Part shown: positions 10,332 through 19,305 of the stretch, in pieces
Layout of the letters: each line of letters begins with the position of its first letter
Numbering within the stretch: position 1 is the stretch's first letter
DNA from: JAHBXL01 sp964409775
Lineage (GTDB): Bacteria > Planctomycetota > Phycisphaerae > Phycisphaerales > UBA1924
NCBI GenBank assembly: GCA_964409775.1
Contig: CAYPEI010000001.1
Location: 1 to 64,000, forward strand
Length of the DNA stretch: 64,000 nucleotides
Direction: 5' to 3'
Made by a program: the position numbers and the translations under genes
Notes under the pieces: model-generated
What the model was told of the DNA's origin: nothing
The model's database searches: none
What the model saw: only the letters and a program-made list of their open reading frames with translations

Positions 10332-10362
10332 AAAGTAGCGTGCTTGTCAAGTCGCGCGTCAA
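10332..10362 (-). promoter_or_regulatory. candidate promoter for the Rhs gene
   Basis: The minus strand reads TTGACG (10357-10362) and TACTTT (10332-10337) with a 19-base spacer, about 45 bases ahead of the Rhs start. A second TTGACA sits at 10345-10350. The spacing is long and the -10 match is weak, so this is only a candidate. The remaining intergenic stretch to 10707 holds a 16-bp palindrome and a short hairpin, but no gene that I can support. Confidence 0.25.
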
Positions 10363-10515
10363 CCGAGTCGTAACAACACAGATCGTTCCTTTATGACGCC
10401 ACATTCAGGTTGCGTGTGTGCGTGGGTATCCGCGAGCGAGTCACCACTGGAGAAAAGTCGGTATCGCGTGCCGCAGGTAAGGCAGACTGCTGCAAAATTG
10501 CTATGCTGTCAGGAG

Positions 10516-10531
10516 CATGCCGCGCGGCATG
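10516..10531. promoter_or_regulatory. perfect 16-bp palindrome upstream of the secretion operon
   Basis: CATGCCGCGCGGCATG is its own reverse complement. It lies in the 421-base divergent region between the Rhs gene and the secretin gene, 176 bases before the secretin start and just downstream of a TATGCT hexamer (10502-10507). It could be an operator for a dimeric regulator. No regulator is identifiable, so function is unknown. Confidence 0.35.
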
Positions 10532-10707
10532 TCAAGTACTATCTCCACAGTCCTGCCCGCCCCAATGAGGTGGCGGGCAAACTGGCCACGCGAAGACGAG
10601 CAGCGGATCGGCGGATGATCAAACGGCGCGTGCACGCCGCTCGGCAAGTTGCTAGCCTAGCGACCGCCGCGGGCCGATGACCGGCCACGTGGGAAGCGAG
10701 AACGATC

Positions 10708-13185
10708 ATGTTACGAAACAGCCATGTGATCGGCGCCGTGATGCTCGGCTGGGCAACATTGTGCGCGCCGTTGCGAGCACAGGGTCTGGAAGTGCAACTC
10801 GCTTCCGGACAAGTCGAGTTGGCTCGGCTGGTTGATGTGGCCTCGCTCCGCCTCGGTGTGCGACTCACCTATGACGAGGCTTCTTTGAAGTCAAAGGTGA
10901 TGCTCCGGCTGCCGAACGGGCTCTCCGATTGCGAGTTGTGGGAACTCGTCAATCGACTGCTGGCGGAGCAGGGGTTGGTGACCGCGCGGTTAGGCGGCCC
11001 CGACGATCCGGCGCTCGCGGTGGTCAAGGCTGCCGTAGCAGCACAACTCGCACGAGCAGAGGAGTTCGAGGGAAGTGTGGAGTTGAATGCTGCGGGCTCT
11101 ACAGTCTCCGCCGCGCCAGTCCCGGAGGGGGATCTCGCGCCGCTTTCGGCGAGCCCGGCGGTGCGCGACGAGCAGTTCCCGCCGAGTTTTCGCAAACTGA
11201 CACTTCGGCTGCGACACATCTCGACGAAGGAGGCGGCGGGGGCGATCGGACCGCTGCTCTCCAAGCCCGCCGGCTCGGTTGTGGAGGAGCCCGCGACCCG
11301 TACGCTGATCGTGGCGGACCTGCGGAGGCACGCCGACGCCGCGGCACGAGCAGCGCTGGCGATCGATGTGCCGTCGCAAGAAGTGCGTGTCGTTGAGCAC
11401 CGGTGCGTGCACCTGGGTGCGGCGGCACTGGCGGCAGCGGCGACGCAGGTGGCGGCCAGGCGGGATGCGGTTGCTGGTATCGGCACTCCGAGCGGGAGCG
11501 TCACGACAAGTGGACCAGGCGGGGGATCGACGACCGGCCGCGCGGGCGGAGAACTCATCGCCGCGCCCGATGGGCGGACGGTGCTCGTGGTGGCACCCGC
11601 GGACAGGTTGGAAGCGTGGCTGGAGTTGGTGTCCCGGCTGGACCAGCGGGAGCGGGTAGAGTCGAAGCGCTATTCCGCGGGGGCGCTCGGGGCCGAAGAG
11701 GCGGCGAGGCTAGTGCAGCAGACGGTGGCCGCTGGGCGGGCGTCGCATCCGGGCGGCTCACTCGCGGATGATCGCTGGTCGGCCTTGGCGGACGAAGCGA
11801 CGGGAACGCTGCTGCTGACAGGGACCCCGTCGCAGCACGAGTTGGCCGAGCAAACCCTGGCGAGGCTGGAGTCGGCGCCGGCACAGGCCCGGCGACCGCT
11901 GAAATCGTTCGTGCTGCGGCACCGCAGCGTGCGCGACGTGCTTGCGATCGTCGAGCGGCTCGTGTCGATCGGCATGTTGGATGCAGAAAGCGAGCAAGCC
12001 GATGGCGGGCAAGAGGTCGCGGCGGGGGGGCCCGGGAGGGGCGGCCCGATCGCGACGGCTGAGGGGGGCACAGCACGGCGAGACGGCTCCGCTGTCCCGC
12101 CGCCGGCCCCTGATCGAAGCGGTATCTCTCTGTTCCCCGAACCGAGTGTCTCGCCGCTGCTCGAAGGCATGTCGCGCGGGAGCCTGCGGGTGGGCGGATC
12201 ACGGACTCGCGGCCGCGCGGGCCGCTTCGATGCGCTCACCCTCACCGCTGATGAGGCCACCAACACGTTGATCGCCGTCGGCAACCCTCGGGTGCTCGTG
12301 CAACTTGAGAAACTGCTCCCGACGCTCGATGTCCGGCAGCCACAGGTGATGATCGAGGCGGTGCTGGTGAGCCTGTCCGACTCGCAATCCATGCAACTGG
12401 GAGTCGAACTTGAGAAGATCAACCTCAGCGGCGGCACCCTGATCCGGCTGGCTTCGCTGTTCGGCTTGAGCAGTGCGGGGACGGGCGCGAATGCGGGCTC
12501 TCGCACGGCGGGAGATTCCGCCGGCTTCACGGGGGTCGTTCTGAACCCCGGGGACTTTTCGGTGATCATTCGGGCGCTCGAGACGGTCAATCAGGGTCGG
12601 TCGCTGAGCGTTCCGCGAGTGCTCGTCAACAACAACCAGCAAGCCACGTTCAACTCGACGCTGCAGCAGCCCTACGCGAGCACAAATGCGAGCGACACGG
12701 TGGCAACGACGAGCCTCGGCGGTACTTTCGATGCCGGTACGACGATCTCGGTGCGGCCGCAGATCGCCGAGGCAGACCACCTCGTGCTGGACTACCAGGT
12801 GAAACTGAGTTCGTTCACCGGGAGTGCGTCCCGCGACCTGCCTCCGCCGCGACAGGAGAACAGCGTCACCAGCGTGGCGACAATCCCCGACGGGTACACG
12901 GTGGTGGTTGGAGGGCTGGAGGCGGTGACCGACGGGGACGGGGAAAGCCGAGTGCCGGGACTTGGGGCGATCCCGGTCATCGGCGAGTTGTTCAAGAACA
13001 GGACCAACCAGCGGAGCCGGGCGCGGTTCTTCGTGTTTCTACGGGCAAACGTGATGCGCGGGGCGGCGGGGACGGGATTTGAGGAACTCAAGCACATCTC
13101 GGATCGGGCGGCCGGCCACGCGGCTCTCTCGGCCGAACAGCGGGCCGGAGGCTGGCCGGAACTGGAACCAAGGATCATCCGGTGA
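10708..13185 (+). CDS. gspD: type II secretion system secretin (GspD)
   Basis: The 825-residue outer-membrane pore subunit of type II secretion. An N-terminal signal peptide ends near residue 24 (LRAQG). The middle contains N-domain repeats of the secretin type (for example RHISTKEAAGAIGPLL and FVLRHRSVRDVLAIVERL). A low-complexity stretch of Gly and Arg lies near 430-500. The C-terminal secretin domain runs from about 540 to 785 and carries the hallmark VPGLGAIPVIGELFKNR. It is the first gene of a tightly packed operon, and its stop overlaps the next start by four bases (GTGA). Length and domain order fit GspD rather than a type IV pilus PilQ, since no AMIN domains are seen. Confidence 0.92.
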   Translation: MLRNSHVIGAVMLGWATLCAPLRAQGLEVQLASGQVELARLVDVASLRLGVRLTYDEASLKSKVMLRLPNGLSDCELWELVNRLLAEQGLVTARLGGPDDPALAVVKAAVAAQLARAEEFEGSVELNAAGSTVSAAPVPEGDLAPLSASPAVRDEQFPPSFRKLTLRLRHISTKEAAGAIGPLLSKPAGSVVEEPATRTLIVADLRRHADAAARAALAIDVPSQEVRVVEHRCVHLGAAALAAAATQVAARRDAVAGIGTPSGSVTTSGPGGGSTTGRAGGELIAAPDGRTVLVVAPADRLEAWLELVSRLDQRERVESKRYSAGALGAEEAARLVQQTVAAGRASHPGGSLADDRWSALADEATGTLLLTGTPSQHELAEQTLARLESAPAQARRPLKSFVLRHRSVRDVLAIVERLVSIGMLDAESEQADGGQEVAAGGPGRGGPIATAEGGTARRDGSAVPPPAPDRSGISLFPEPSVSPLLEGMSRGSLRVGGSRTRGRAGRFDALTLTADEATNTLIAVGNPRVLVQLEKLLPTLDVRQPQVMIEAVLVSLSDSQSMQLGVELEKINLSGGTLIRLASLFGLSSAGTGANAGSRTAGDSAGFTGVVLNPGDFSVIIRALETVNQGRSLSVPRVLVNNNQQATFNSTLQQPYASTNASDTVATTSLGGTFDAGTTISVRPQIAEADHLVLDYQVKLSSFTGSASRDLPPPRQENSVTSVATIPDGYTVVVGGLEAVTDGDGESRVPGLGAIPVIGELFKNRTNQRSRARFFVFLRANVMRGAAGTGFEELKHISDRAAGHAALSAEQRAGGWPELEPRIIR

Positions 13186-14933
13186 GCGTGGCCACAATGC
13201 CGATGCCGTTGCCCGATCATGGACCAATCGAAGCCGCGCCGCCGCGTGAGCCGAGCACGGAGTTTCTCTCGCTGATACCGCGGGAGTTTGCGCGGCGGCA
13301 TCTAATCCTCAGCGAGGGAACGTATCGAGAGAGTGATGGGCCCGTCGAAGGCCTCCTGATCGCGGCCTCGACACCCCCTGCGTGCGTATTCAACGTGGGC
13401 GTACGACTCGGACGGGCGGTGCGGCCGCGCGAAGGTGACCTGGAGGCGATCGCCGCGGCAATCGACTGCGAATATTCGCGGGCGGCAGCGAGAGGCGTGG
13501 GCGGCGAGAGCGGCGTCACATCCGCCATCCAGGTAGACGTCCCCACCGTGGTGGTCGAGGGTTCGGAAGATGTCGCGGGTGATCTGGCCGCCGCGGTGCG
13601 AGCAGTCGAGCAGGACGTGCTTTCGACCTCGGGCAAAGCCCCGGTCGTGCGGCTGGTCGACCTGATCATTTTCGAGGCATTGCAACGCTCGGCGAGCGAT
13701 GTGCACATCCAGCCGGTTGGCGCCGGAGGCGCCTCATCAGGCGGTGCAGGTGACATCGTTACCAAAGCGGGCAACGGAGATCGCACGCTTGTGCGCTTCC
13801 GATTGGACGGCGCGCTGCACACCGTTCGAGAGTTGCCCGGCTCGCTGGCTTCGGCGGTGGTCAGCCGGATCAAGGTGATGGCGCAGTTGGATGTGGCGGA
13901 GCGGAGAGCTCCCCAGGACGGCCGTGCCAGCGTAACCGTGGGCGGCGGCGGATCGACTGCTGGGCGGCGAGTGGATATGCGCGTGAGCACACTCCCGAGC
14001 ACTTACGGAGAAAGGGTGGTACTGCGTCTCCTGGATCCGGCCCGCTCTCCACACCTTTTCTCGTTTGCCGCCCTCGGAATGCCCGAGGAGGTGGAAGCGA
14101 GATACCTGCGGCAGGTGGGCCGAGCCAGCGGGATCGTGCTCTCGACCGGCCCGACGGGGAGCGGCAAGACCACCACCCTGTACGCAACACTGGCGTGGCT
14201 GTGCGGGCAGTACGACGGCGCCGGTGCGGCCCGCTTGGCCGGCGGCGGAGCTACCCCCGGCGGGTGCGAACTCAACATGATGACAATCGAGGACCCCGTC
14301 GAGTACGACCTGTCCGTCATCGGCGCGTCAATGCGGAACGCAGGGGCCAGCCGCCAGAGTCACCGCGGAGCGATTTCCCAGACGCAGGTCGATCCCAAAA
14401 AGAACGTCACATTCTCCACCGGTCTGCGGCACATCCTCCGGCAAGATCCCGATGTCATCATGGTCGGTGAGATCCGTGACGAGCAGACAGCGCGAATGGC
14501 GGTGCAGGCCTCGCTCACGGGCCATCTGGTCTTGTCGACATTGCACACCAACGACGCCGCGGGCGCCGTGGCGCGCCTTCTGGACCTGGGGGTTGAGCCG
14601 TTCCTGGTGGCCTCGAGCCTGTCCGCGGTGCTGGCACAGCGTCTGGTGCGCCGCGTGCACACACCTTGCGCCGGACTCGGATGCGCCGAGTGCCTGCGGA
14701 CGGGATTCAAGGGCCGCACGGGCGTGTTTGAGTTGCTGATCGTCGACAGCGCAATCCGCGGCCTTATCCACACCCGCGCCCCCGCGACCCAGATCAAGTC
14801 GGCAGCACAGGCCGGTGGCATGATCACCCTCCGCGCTTTCGGCGAAGACCTGGCCCGACGGGGCCTAACCACGCTCGCCGAGGTCTCGCGAGTGATCGAC
14901 CTGCTCGACGATCAGGAGGTGCTCGCAGCATGA
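13182..14933 (+). CDS. gspE: type II secretion ATPase (GspE)
   Basis: A 583-residue cytoplasmic hexameric ATPase that powers pseudopilus assembly. The GTG start at 13182 overlaps the secretin stop. The N-terminal part contains the GspE-type segment LIPREFARRHLIL. The ATPase core has Walker A GPTGSGKT (323-330) and Walker B with the following Asp/Glu residues DVIMVGEIRD (424-433). His residues in HTNDAAGAVARLLDLG follow the usual pattern. The Cys cluster near the end (CAGLGCAEC) is a compact version of the zinc motif seen in GspE/PilB. Two loops are longer than usual and Gly/Ser-rich (near residues 185-205 and 345-400). The stop overlaps the next start as ATGA. Confidence 0.93.
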   Translation: MSVATMPMPLPDHGPIEAAPPREPSTEFLSLIPREFARRHLILSEGTYRESDGPVEGLLIAASTPPACVFNVGVRLGRAVRPREGDLEAIAAAIDCEYSRAAARGVGGESGVTSAIQVDVPTVVVEGSEDVAGDLAAAVRAVEQDVLSTSGKAPVVRLVDLIIFEALQRSASDVHIQPVGAGGASSGGAGDIVTKAGNGDRTLVRFRLDGALHTVRELPGSLASAVVSRIKVMAQLDVAERRAPQDGRASVTVGGGGSTAGRRVDMRVSTLPSTYGERVVLRLLDPARSPHLFSFAALGMPEEVEARYLRQVGRASGIVLSTGPTGSGKTTTLYATLAWLCGQYDGAGAARLAGGGATPGGCELNMMTIEDPVEYDLSVIGASMRNAGASRQSHRGAISQTQVDPKKNVTFSTGLRHILRQDPDVIMVGEIRDEQTARMAVQASLTGHLVLSTLHTNDAAGAVARLLDLGVEPFLVASSLSAVLAQRLVRRVHTPCAGLGCAECLRTGFKGRTGVFELLIVDSAIRGLIHTRAPATQIKSAAQAGGMITLRAFGEDLARRGLTTLAEVSRVIDLLDDQEVLAA

Positions 14934-15502
14934 GCACCGCTGGAACGATCGCGGGACCGCGTCGAGCGACCGATGTGCTTCTGGCCGTGGTCTTGCTCCT
15001 CGCCGCGACGGCGGCATGGTGGTGGGCGGTGACCGCACCGCGGCGCACTCTGCATGGCCGAGACTTGCCACCGCCGGCGACGCAGGCCGGGATTGCTCCG
15101 AGCAGCCTGCACAGAACAGTTGCGAGCAAGGGCCCGCCTCTCATCGCCTTCGACCCTTCGGCGTTCCACGCACCGCTCTGGATTGTTCCACCGTCCCCGC
15201 CAACGCCGCCGGTCGCAGCCAAGGCGGCTCCGGAACCACCTCCACCCCCGCCCCCGCCACTCAGATGGCAGTTGCTCGCGATCGTAACCGGCAGAGAGGA
15301 TGGCGCAAGTCCCGGCCGGAGCGCACTGCTCTTTGATCCCGAGACCGACTCATTGCTCGAACTGAACGCGGGCCAGGAACATGGCGGCAAGACCGTCGAG
15401 CGCATCTCCGCCAACTCCGTTGCGATTCGATTCGGCAAGGCCGCACACATCCTGAGGCTGGATCCCCGCACGAGCGCGGAGCAGGGAGGAGGCAAGCCCT
15501 GA
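14930..15502 (+). CDS. GspC-like inner-membrane linker protein
   Basis: The 190-residue protein starts four bases inside the ATPase gene (ATGA). One transmembrane helix lies near residues 16-33. A long Pro-rich spacer follows, including a run of Pro near 100-110. The C-terminal small beta-rich domain (WQLLAIVTGRED onward) looks like the homology region of GspC/PilP proteins, which contacts the secretin N-domains. Topology, operon position after D and E, and domain size support a GspC-like role. The sequence itself is too divergent for a firm family call. Confidence 0.65.
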   Translation: MSTAGTIAGPRRATDVLLAVVLLLAATAAWWWAVTAPRRTLHGRDLPPPATQAGIAPSSLHRTVASKGPPLIAFDPSAFHAPLWIVPPSPPTPPVAAKAAPEPPPPPPPPLRWQLLAIVTGREDGASPGRSALLFDPETDSLLELNAGQEHGGKTVERISANSVAIRFGKAAHILRLDPRTSAEQGGGKP

Positions 15503-15585
15503 GTCATTGCCTACAAACCACCACGTCGCAGAAGTCACCACCCCCTGAGGACGAAAGCGCACATCGGCGCCGCGGTCCCAGTCCG

Positions 15586-16554
15586 ATGCGAGACTCCTTG
15601 TGCCGCGCGCCTTCCGTAGTTTCCACGGCGCAGTGGCCCGCCGAGCGCTTCTACTGGTCCGTGCTCATTCCGCCATCGGGCGCCTGCATCCGCCCGGGGC
15701 CATTGCCGGCAGGTCTCCGGCCGGCATTCGACGAGGTTGTCCCGGAGCCGGACGAGTCAGAAGCGCCTTCCGATGCTGACGGCCGTTCGCGCCTGCACGT
15801 TGTGTGCACGCCCCTGTCGGACGGCCGCCTCGTTGCCTGTGCCGCACCCGCCGCGCTCTTGCACGCCCTCAATCCTGCCGTACTGGTGCTGACTCCCGAC
15901 GAACTCCCGGAGTTCGTAATGGCCGGCTCGTCGGCTGACGGAACAGAATGCGGCGACGTCTCAGCCACGACCACGATCGCGACTTCGCTCAACCTGCTCG
16001 TGGGAGACTTCGAACCCGCCCCCTTCCGCCGCGCTCGCGCCAGCCGCCGAATCCTGGCACTCGCTGGTCTGGTGGTCGTGTGCGTCGCTGTGACGCTGGG
16101 CCTGAGCCGCCGCGCTGCTCTTGACCGCGCTTTCGCCCAGGAAGCCAAAGACCGCTCCGAGGAGGTGACTCGCGCCATCGGCGAATCGCTCGGCGTCCGC
16201 GGTCTCCGGTCAGAGGCACTGTCGCGAGCCTTGTCTCGCGCGAGCCAGGCCGCCGAGGCCGCGAGTCGGATTTCGCCCGCCGCGGATGCTTCCGGCGCCC
16301 TGTCAGATCTGCTGGCCGCCTGGCCACCCGACGCCGGATGCAGCCCGCAGACGCTGATTGTCGCCGACGAGACCGTCGTCGTTGCTGTGAGCATCGACGA
16401 CGATGCAGCGGCGTTCCTCAGGCGACTGATGCCCGCGCTCAGGACCGCGGGCTGGTCGCTGGACGAGCCCCGCCTCACGAACCTCCGCGGCGTGACGCGA
16501 CTTAACCTGTGTATGCGACGCCGCGAGCACGGCGGAGGAGAGGCCGGGCAATGA
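15586..16554 (+). CDS. GspL/PilN-like assembly-platform protein
   Basis: The 322-residue protein has a cytoplasmic N-terminal part (about 1-145), one transmembrane helix (about 160-178, ILALAGLVVVCVAVTLGL), a predicted helical stalk with many Ala, Glu and Arg residues, and a C-terminal ferredoxin-like segment. This is the architecture of GspL or PilN. The reading frame is open upstream of the ATG, but no ATG, GTG or TTG occurs between it and the previous gene, so the start at 15586 is the natural one. The stop overlaps the next start as ATGA. The assignment rests mainly on topology and position. Confidence 0.6.
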   Translation: MRDSLCRAPSVVSTAQWPAERFYWSVLIPPSGACIRPGPLPAGLRPAFDEVVPEPDESEAPSDADGRSRLHVVCTPLSDGRLVACAAPAALLHALNPAVLVLTPDELPEFVMAGSSADGTECGDVSATTTIATSLNLLVGDFEPAPFRRARASRRILALAGLVVVCVAVTLGLSRRAALDRAFAQEAKDRSEEVTRAIGESLGVRGLRSEALSRALSRASQAAEAASRISPAADASGALSDLLAAWPPDAGCSPQTLIVADETVVVAVSIDDDAAAFLRRLMPALRTAGWSLDEPRLTNLRGVTRLNLCMRRREHGGGEAGQ

Positions 16555-17120
16555 CTGTGCTGCAGCGCTTTCTGACCGTCCTCCTGCTCGCCGCGCTCGT
16601 CGCTGTCGCGTGGACGGCTCTCGACGCCCGACGGGCCGCACGCAGCGCCGACGATGAACTTGCCACGCTCCGATCAATCACATTGCAGGCGGAAGTGCTC
16701 TCGCAACTGGCTGCACGCACCCCGCCTTGGGCGCAGCGGGGCCGACCGATCCTCGCGCCCGGAGGACTCTCCACCGCCGCGTCAGATGTCCTCGCCGCCG
16801 CCGGCGTGCCCGCGGCCGCTCTCGCATCCGTCTCGCCCGCGGCCGAGTCCCGCATCGGCCCGGCGGGTTTGGGTGGGGTCCGGCGGCGCGCCGTGCTGAC
16901 CATAGCACCCCTCACCCTGCCGCAACTCGGTTCCGTGCTCTCCGCGTGGCGCGAGGTCCGGCAGGACTGGACCATTGCGTCGATCGACCTGTCGCCCGAA
17001 CCAAGCGGCCGTAACGGACCCCCAGTCGGCAGCAACCTTCCCCTGCGCGCGGTCATCACCGTTGAAACGATGTTTGTTGATCTCACGACCGGTACCGAAG
17101 CACCGGGAGGTCCCAATTGA
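16551..17120 (+). CDS. GspM/PilO-like assembly-platform protein
   Basis: The 189-residue protein is taken from the ATG at 16551, which overlaps the previous stop (ATGA). An ATG 42 bases upstream would add an Arg-rich leader inside the previous gene and is less likely. One transmembrane helix lies near residues 6-24. A short coiled region and a C-terminal alpha/beta domain follow. This fits GspM or PilO, which pairs with the L/N-type protein encoded just before it. The function is inferred from topology and gene order. Confidence 0.6.
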   Translation: MTVLQRFLTVLLLAALVAVAWTALDARRAARSADDELATLRSITLQAEVLSQLAARTPPWAQRGRPILAPGGLSTAASDVLAAAGVPAAALASVSPAAESRIGPAGLGGVRRRAVLTIAPLTLPQLGSVLSAWREVRQDWTIASIDLSPEPSGRNGPPVGSNLPLRAVITVETMFVDLTTGTEAPGGPN

Positions 17121-17731
17121 CCCGATCGCTCTTCGCTTACCCGGCGACGCTTGCTTTGCTCATAGCCTCGGGCCTGCCGCTTGGCTGCAAGAGCGGCGGC
17201 CACTCAGCACCGTACGCTCCGCTCAGCGAACTCGACCGTGACACCGCCGCCGCCGAGCGACTGACACGACAGGCCGCCGACCTGATCTACGCCAATCCCG
17301 AAAAGGCCGAGGCCCTCCTGCGCGAAGCACTCACGAAGGACTTCTACCACGGACCCGCCCACAACAACCTTGGCGTGCTCTTCCTGGCCCGCGGCGAGGT
17401 TTACATGGCGGCATCGGAGTTCGAATGTGCCCGTAAACTGATGCCGGGCAACCCTGATCCACGCTTCAACCTCGCACTCACGCTCGAGCGAGCCGGTCGC
17501 GTCGATGACGCGATCCGCTCCTATTCCTCAGCCCTTGAGACCTGCCCGGAGCACATCGCCGCGATCCAGGGCCTGGCGTGCTTGCAGGTGCGCTTTAACC
17601 GGCGAGACGATCGTACCGACGCTCTCCTCGCCGACATCGCACTTCGCGGTGACACCGAGCCTTGGCGCCAGTGGGCCCAGCGTGAGGTAATCAAGGCAGT
17701 CCATGAACCAACCGGCAAACCGGCGGACTGA
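17117..17731 (+). CDS. TPR lipoprotein, possible pilotin of the secretion operon
   Basis: The 204-residue protein uses a TTG start at 17117 that overlaps the preceding stop (TTGA). A signal sequence ends in a lipobox (LPLGC, Cys at about residue 25). At least three tetratricopeptide units follow (LLREALTKDFYHGPAHNNLG, and two more). TPR lipoproteins of the PilF/PilW type help secretins insert into the outer membrane. The position as last gene of an operon that starts with the secretin suits that job. Direct evidence for pilotin function is lacking. Confidence 0.7.
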   Translation: MTRSLFAYPATLALLIASGLPLGCKSGGHSAPYAPLSELDRDTAAAERLTRQAADLIYANPEKAEALLREALTKDFYHGPAHNNLGVLFLARGEVYMAASEFECARKLMPGNPDPRFNLALTLERAGRVDDAIRSYSSALETCPEHIAAIQGLACLQVRFNRRDDRTDALLADIALRGDTEPWRQWAQREVIKAVHEPTGKPAD

Positions 17732-17800
17732 CTGGCCGAAAGCGACAACGCCGCGAAACGCTGGGTGGGCAAAGACGTGATCAGAGACCTGGAGTAGTTC

Positions 17801-19150
17801 TCACGTCAGGTCGTTGATGAACAGCCCCGTGGCCAGTTTGGGGTAGAAGAACGTGCTCTTCTGGGGCATGAGTTCGTTGGCACGGCTCACCGCTTTGACC
17901 GCCTCCAGCGGAGTCGGCCGCAGGATCGCCGCGAGTTGGGGTGTGAAGCCCTTGCCCCCGCCCGAGCCTTTCTCGTGCCCGGCGCCGATCTCGGCGACTT
18001 CGCCGATCGTGTGCGGGAATGCCCACTTGACGGGCTGATTACCGTTGAGCGCGGGCTGGGCGATGCGCTCGACCAGCACGTACTGCACGAACGCGACATC
18101 GAGTTCGCGCCACGCCCTGGGCTTGGCGGGAAACTGCCCCGCGAGCGGGTCCGGAGTCGCCGCGCCCGCCACCGCGCCGCTACCGGTTGCAAAGTCGAAC
18201 AGCCCGATCCGCGGATCTCCGAGTCGCGCAAACTGATGGGTCGCACGCTCGACCTCCTGCAGACCGCCGGCGATCGGCTCAATCTTCAGGAGCCCGTCAG
18301 ATGCTCGCATGAGAGCATCCCATGAGTAGTTCGCCATGCCGCCGAGGATCCGATGGGTCGGCCAGATGGCCAGTCCGGGATCGCTCATGCCGACCAGTAC
18401 CATCATGCAGCGTCGCGCAGGATGGTCTGCCGGAATGTCGCCCCTGGATTCGAGTTCTTTGAGATAGTTGAGCGCGGTGTTGTAGCGGTGGTGCCCGTCG
18501 GCGATGAACACATCCTCGCCGGCCAGTGCCTCTTGGTAGGCGTGGAGGTCGTCCTCGTTCTCGACGATCCAGACCTCATGCTTCACGCCGTCGTCGGTTG
18601 TCGCCGTGACGCTGGCCGGCCGAGCCGCGCAGATCCGCGCGATGACCGCCGTCGCCTGGCCCTTGTCGTCGGGGTGAAGCCCGAAGATCGGTGACAGTTG
18701 GGCCTTCGTCGCGCGCATCAGCGCCAGCCGGTCCTCCTTGGGACCCGAGAACGTCTCCTCGTGTGGAAGGATGCCGCCGCCCTGCCGCGGGCCGAAGGCG
18801 AGTGTCTCCACCGTGCACGCCATCCCGCTCCGCTGCACCGTGCGACCCGACGAAGCGAACGTCTGCCGATACGCGAACATCCGGGGCGCTGCAGACCGTT
18901 TCATCGTTCCGTCTGAGAGCCACGAACGAAACGTCGCCGCGGCACGGGCATACGACTCCGGCGGCCCGAGTTCCTTGGCCGGAATGTGCGGAAGGTCGAT
19001 GCCGACCACGTTCTTGGCGTTTCGCGTCAGCAACGCTGCCTTGCCGGAGGCGTCCAGTACGTCATAGGGCGGAGCGACGAGTGTCGAGATGTCGTTTGTG
19101 CCCGTCGGGTGGGTGAACTCCACGGCGCGGAACGGAAAAACCTGGGGCAT
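17801..19150 (-). CDS. DUF1015 family protein
   Basis: A 449-residue cytoplasmic protein of the DUF1015 family (Pfam name from memory). The segment APPYDVLD near residue 27, HEETFSGPKEDRLALM in the middle, and the strongly conserved-looking IADGHHRYNTALNYL are hallmarks of the group. Family length is about 400-450 residues, so it is complete. Members are often near serine biosynthesis genes in other bacteria, but the biochemical role is not established and no such gene is next to it here. It converges with the secretion operon 69 bases away. Confidence 0.85.
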   Translation of the reverse strand: MPQVFPFRAVEFTHPTGTNDISTLVAPPYDVLDASGKAALLTRNAKNVVGIDLPHIPAKELGPPESYARAAATFRSWLSDGTMKRSAAPRMFAYRQTFASSGRTVQRSGMACTVETLAFGPRQGGGILPHEETFSGPKEDRLALMRATKAQLSPIFGLHPDDKGQATAVIARICAARPASVTATTDDGVKHEVWIVENEDDLHAYQEALAGEDVFIADGHHRYNTALNYLKELESRGDIPADHPARRCMMVLVGMSDPGLAIWPTHRILGGMANYSWDALMRASDGLLKIEPIAGGLQEVERATHQFARLGDPRIGLFDFATGSGAVAGAATPDPLAGQFPAKPRAWRELDVAFVQYVLVERIAQPALNGNQPVKWAFPHTIGEVAEIGAGHEKGSGGGKGFTPQLAAILRPTPLEAVKAVSRANELMPQKSTFFYPKLATGLFINDLT

Positions 19151-19305
19151 GGCTTGGCTCCTGGATCAGGACGGCTGGCGTCGTGAAAACGTGGTGCGAA
19201 AAGTCCACCCCGCGTGCAGCCGACTTCAACGGCCGAGCTCAGCGCCGGGCAGGCCGGGCCCTCAGACGGGAACGAGGAACCTCTCGACCGCTCCACGATA
19301 GGCGC

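Noticed and set aside
10554..10579. Inverted repeat TGCCCGCC / GGCGGGCA upstream of gspD
   Set aside because: Eight-bp stem with a 10-base loop and no T-run. Such hairpins are expected by chance in GC-rich DNA.
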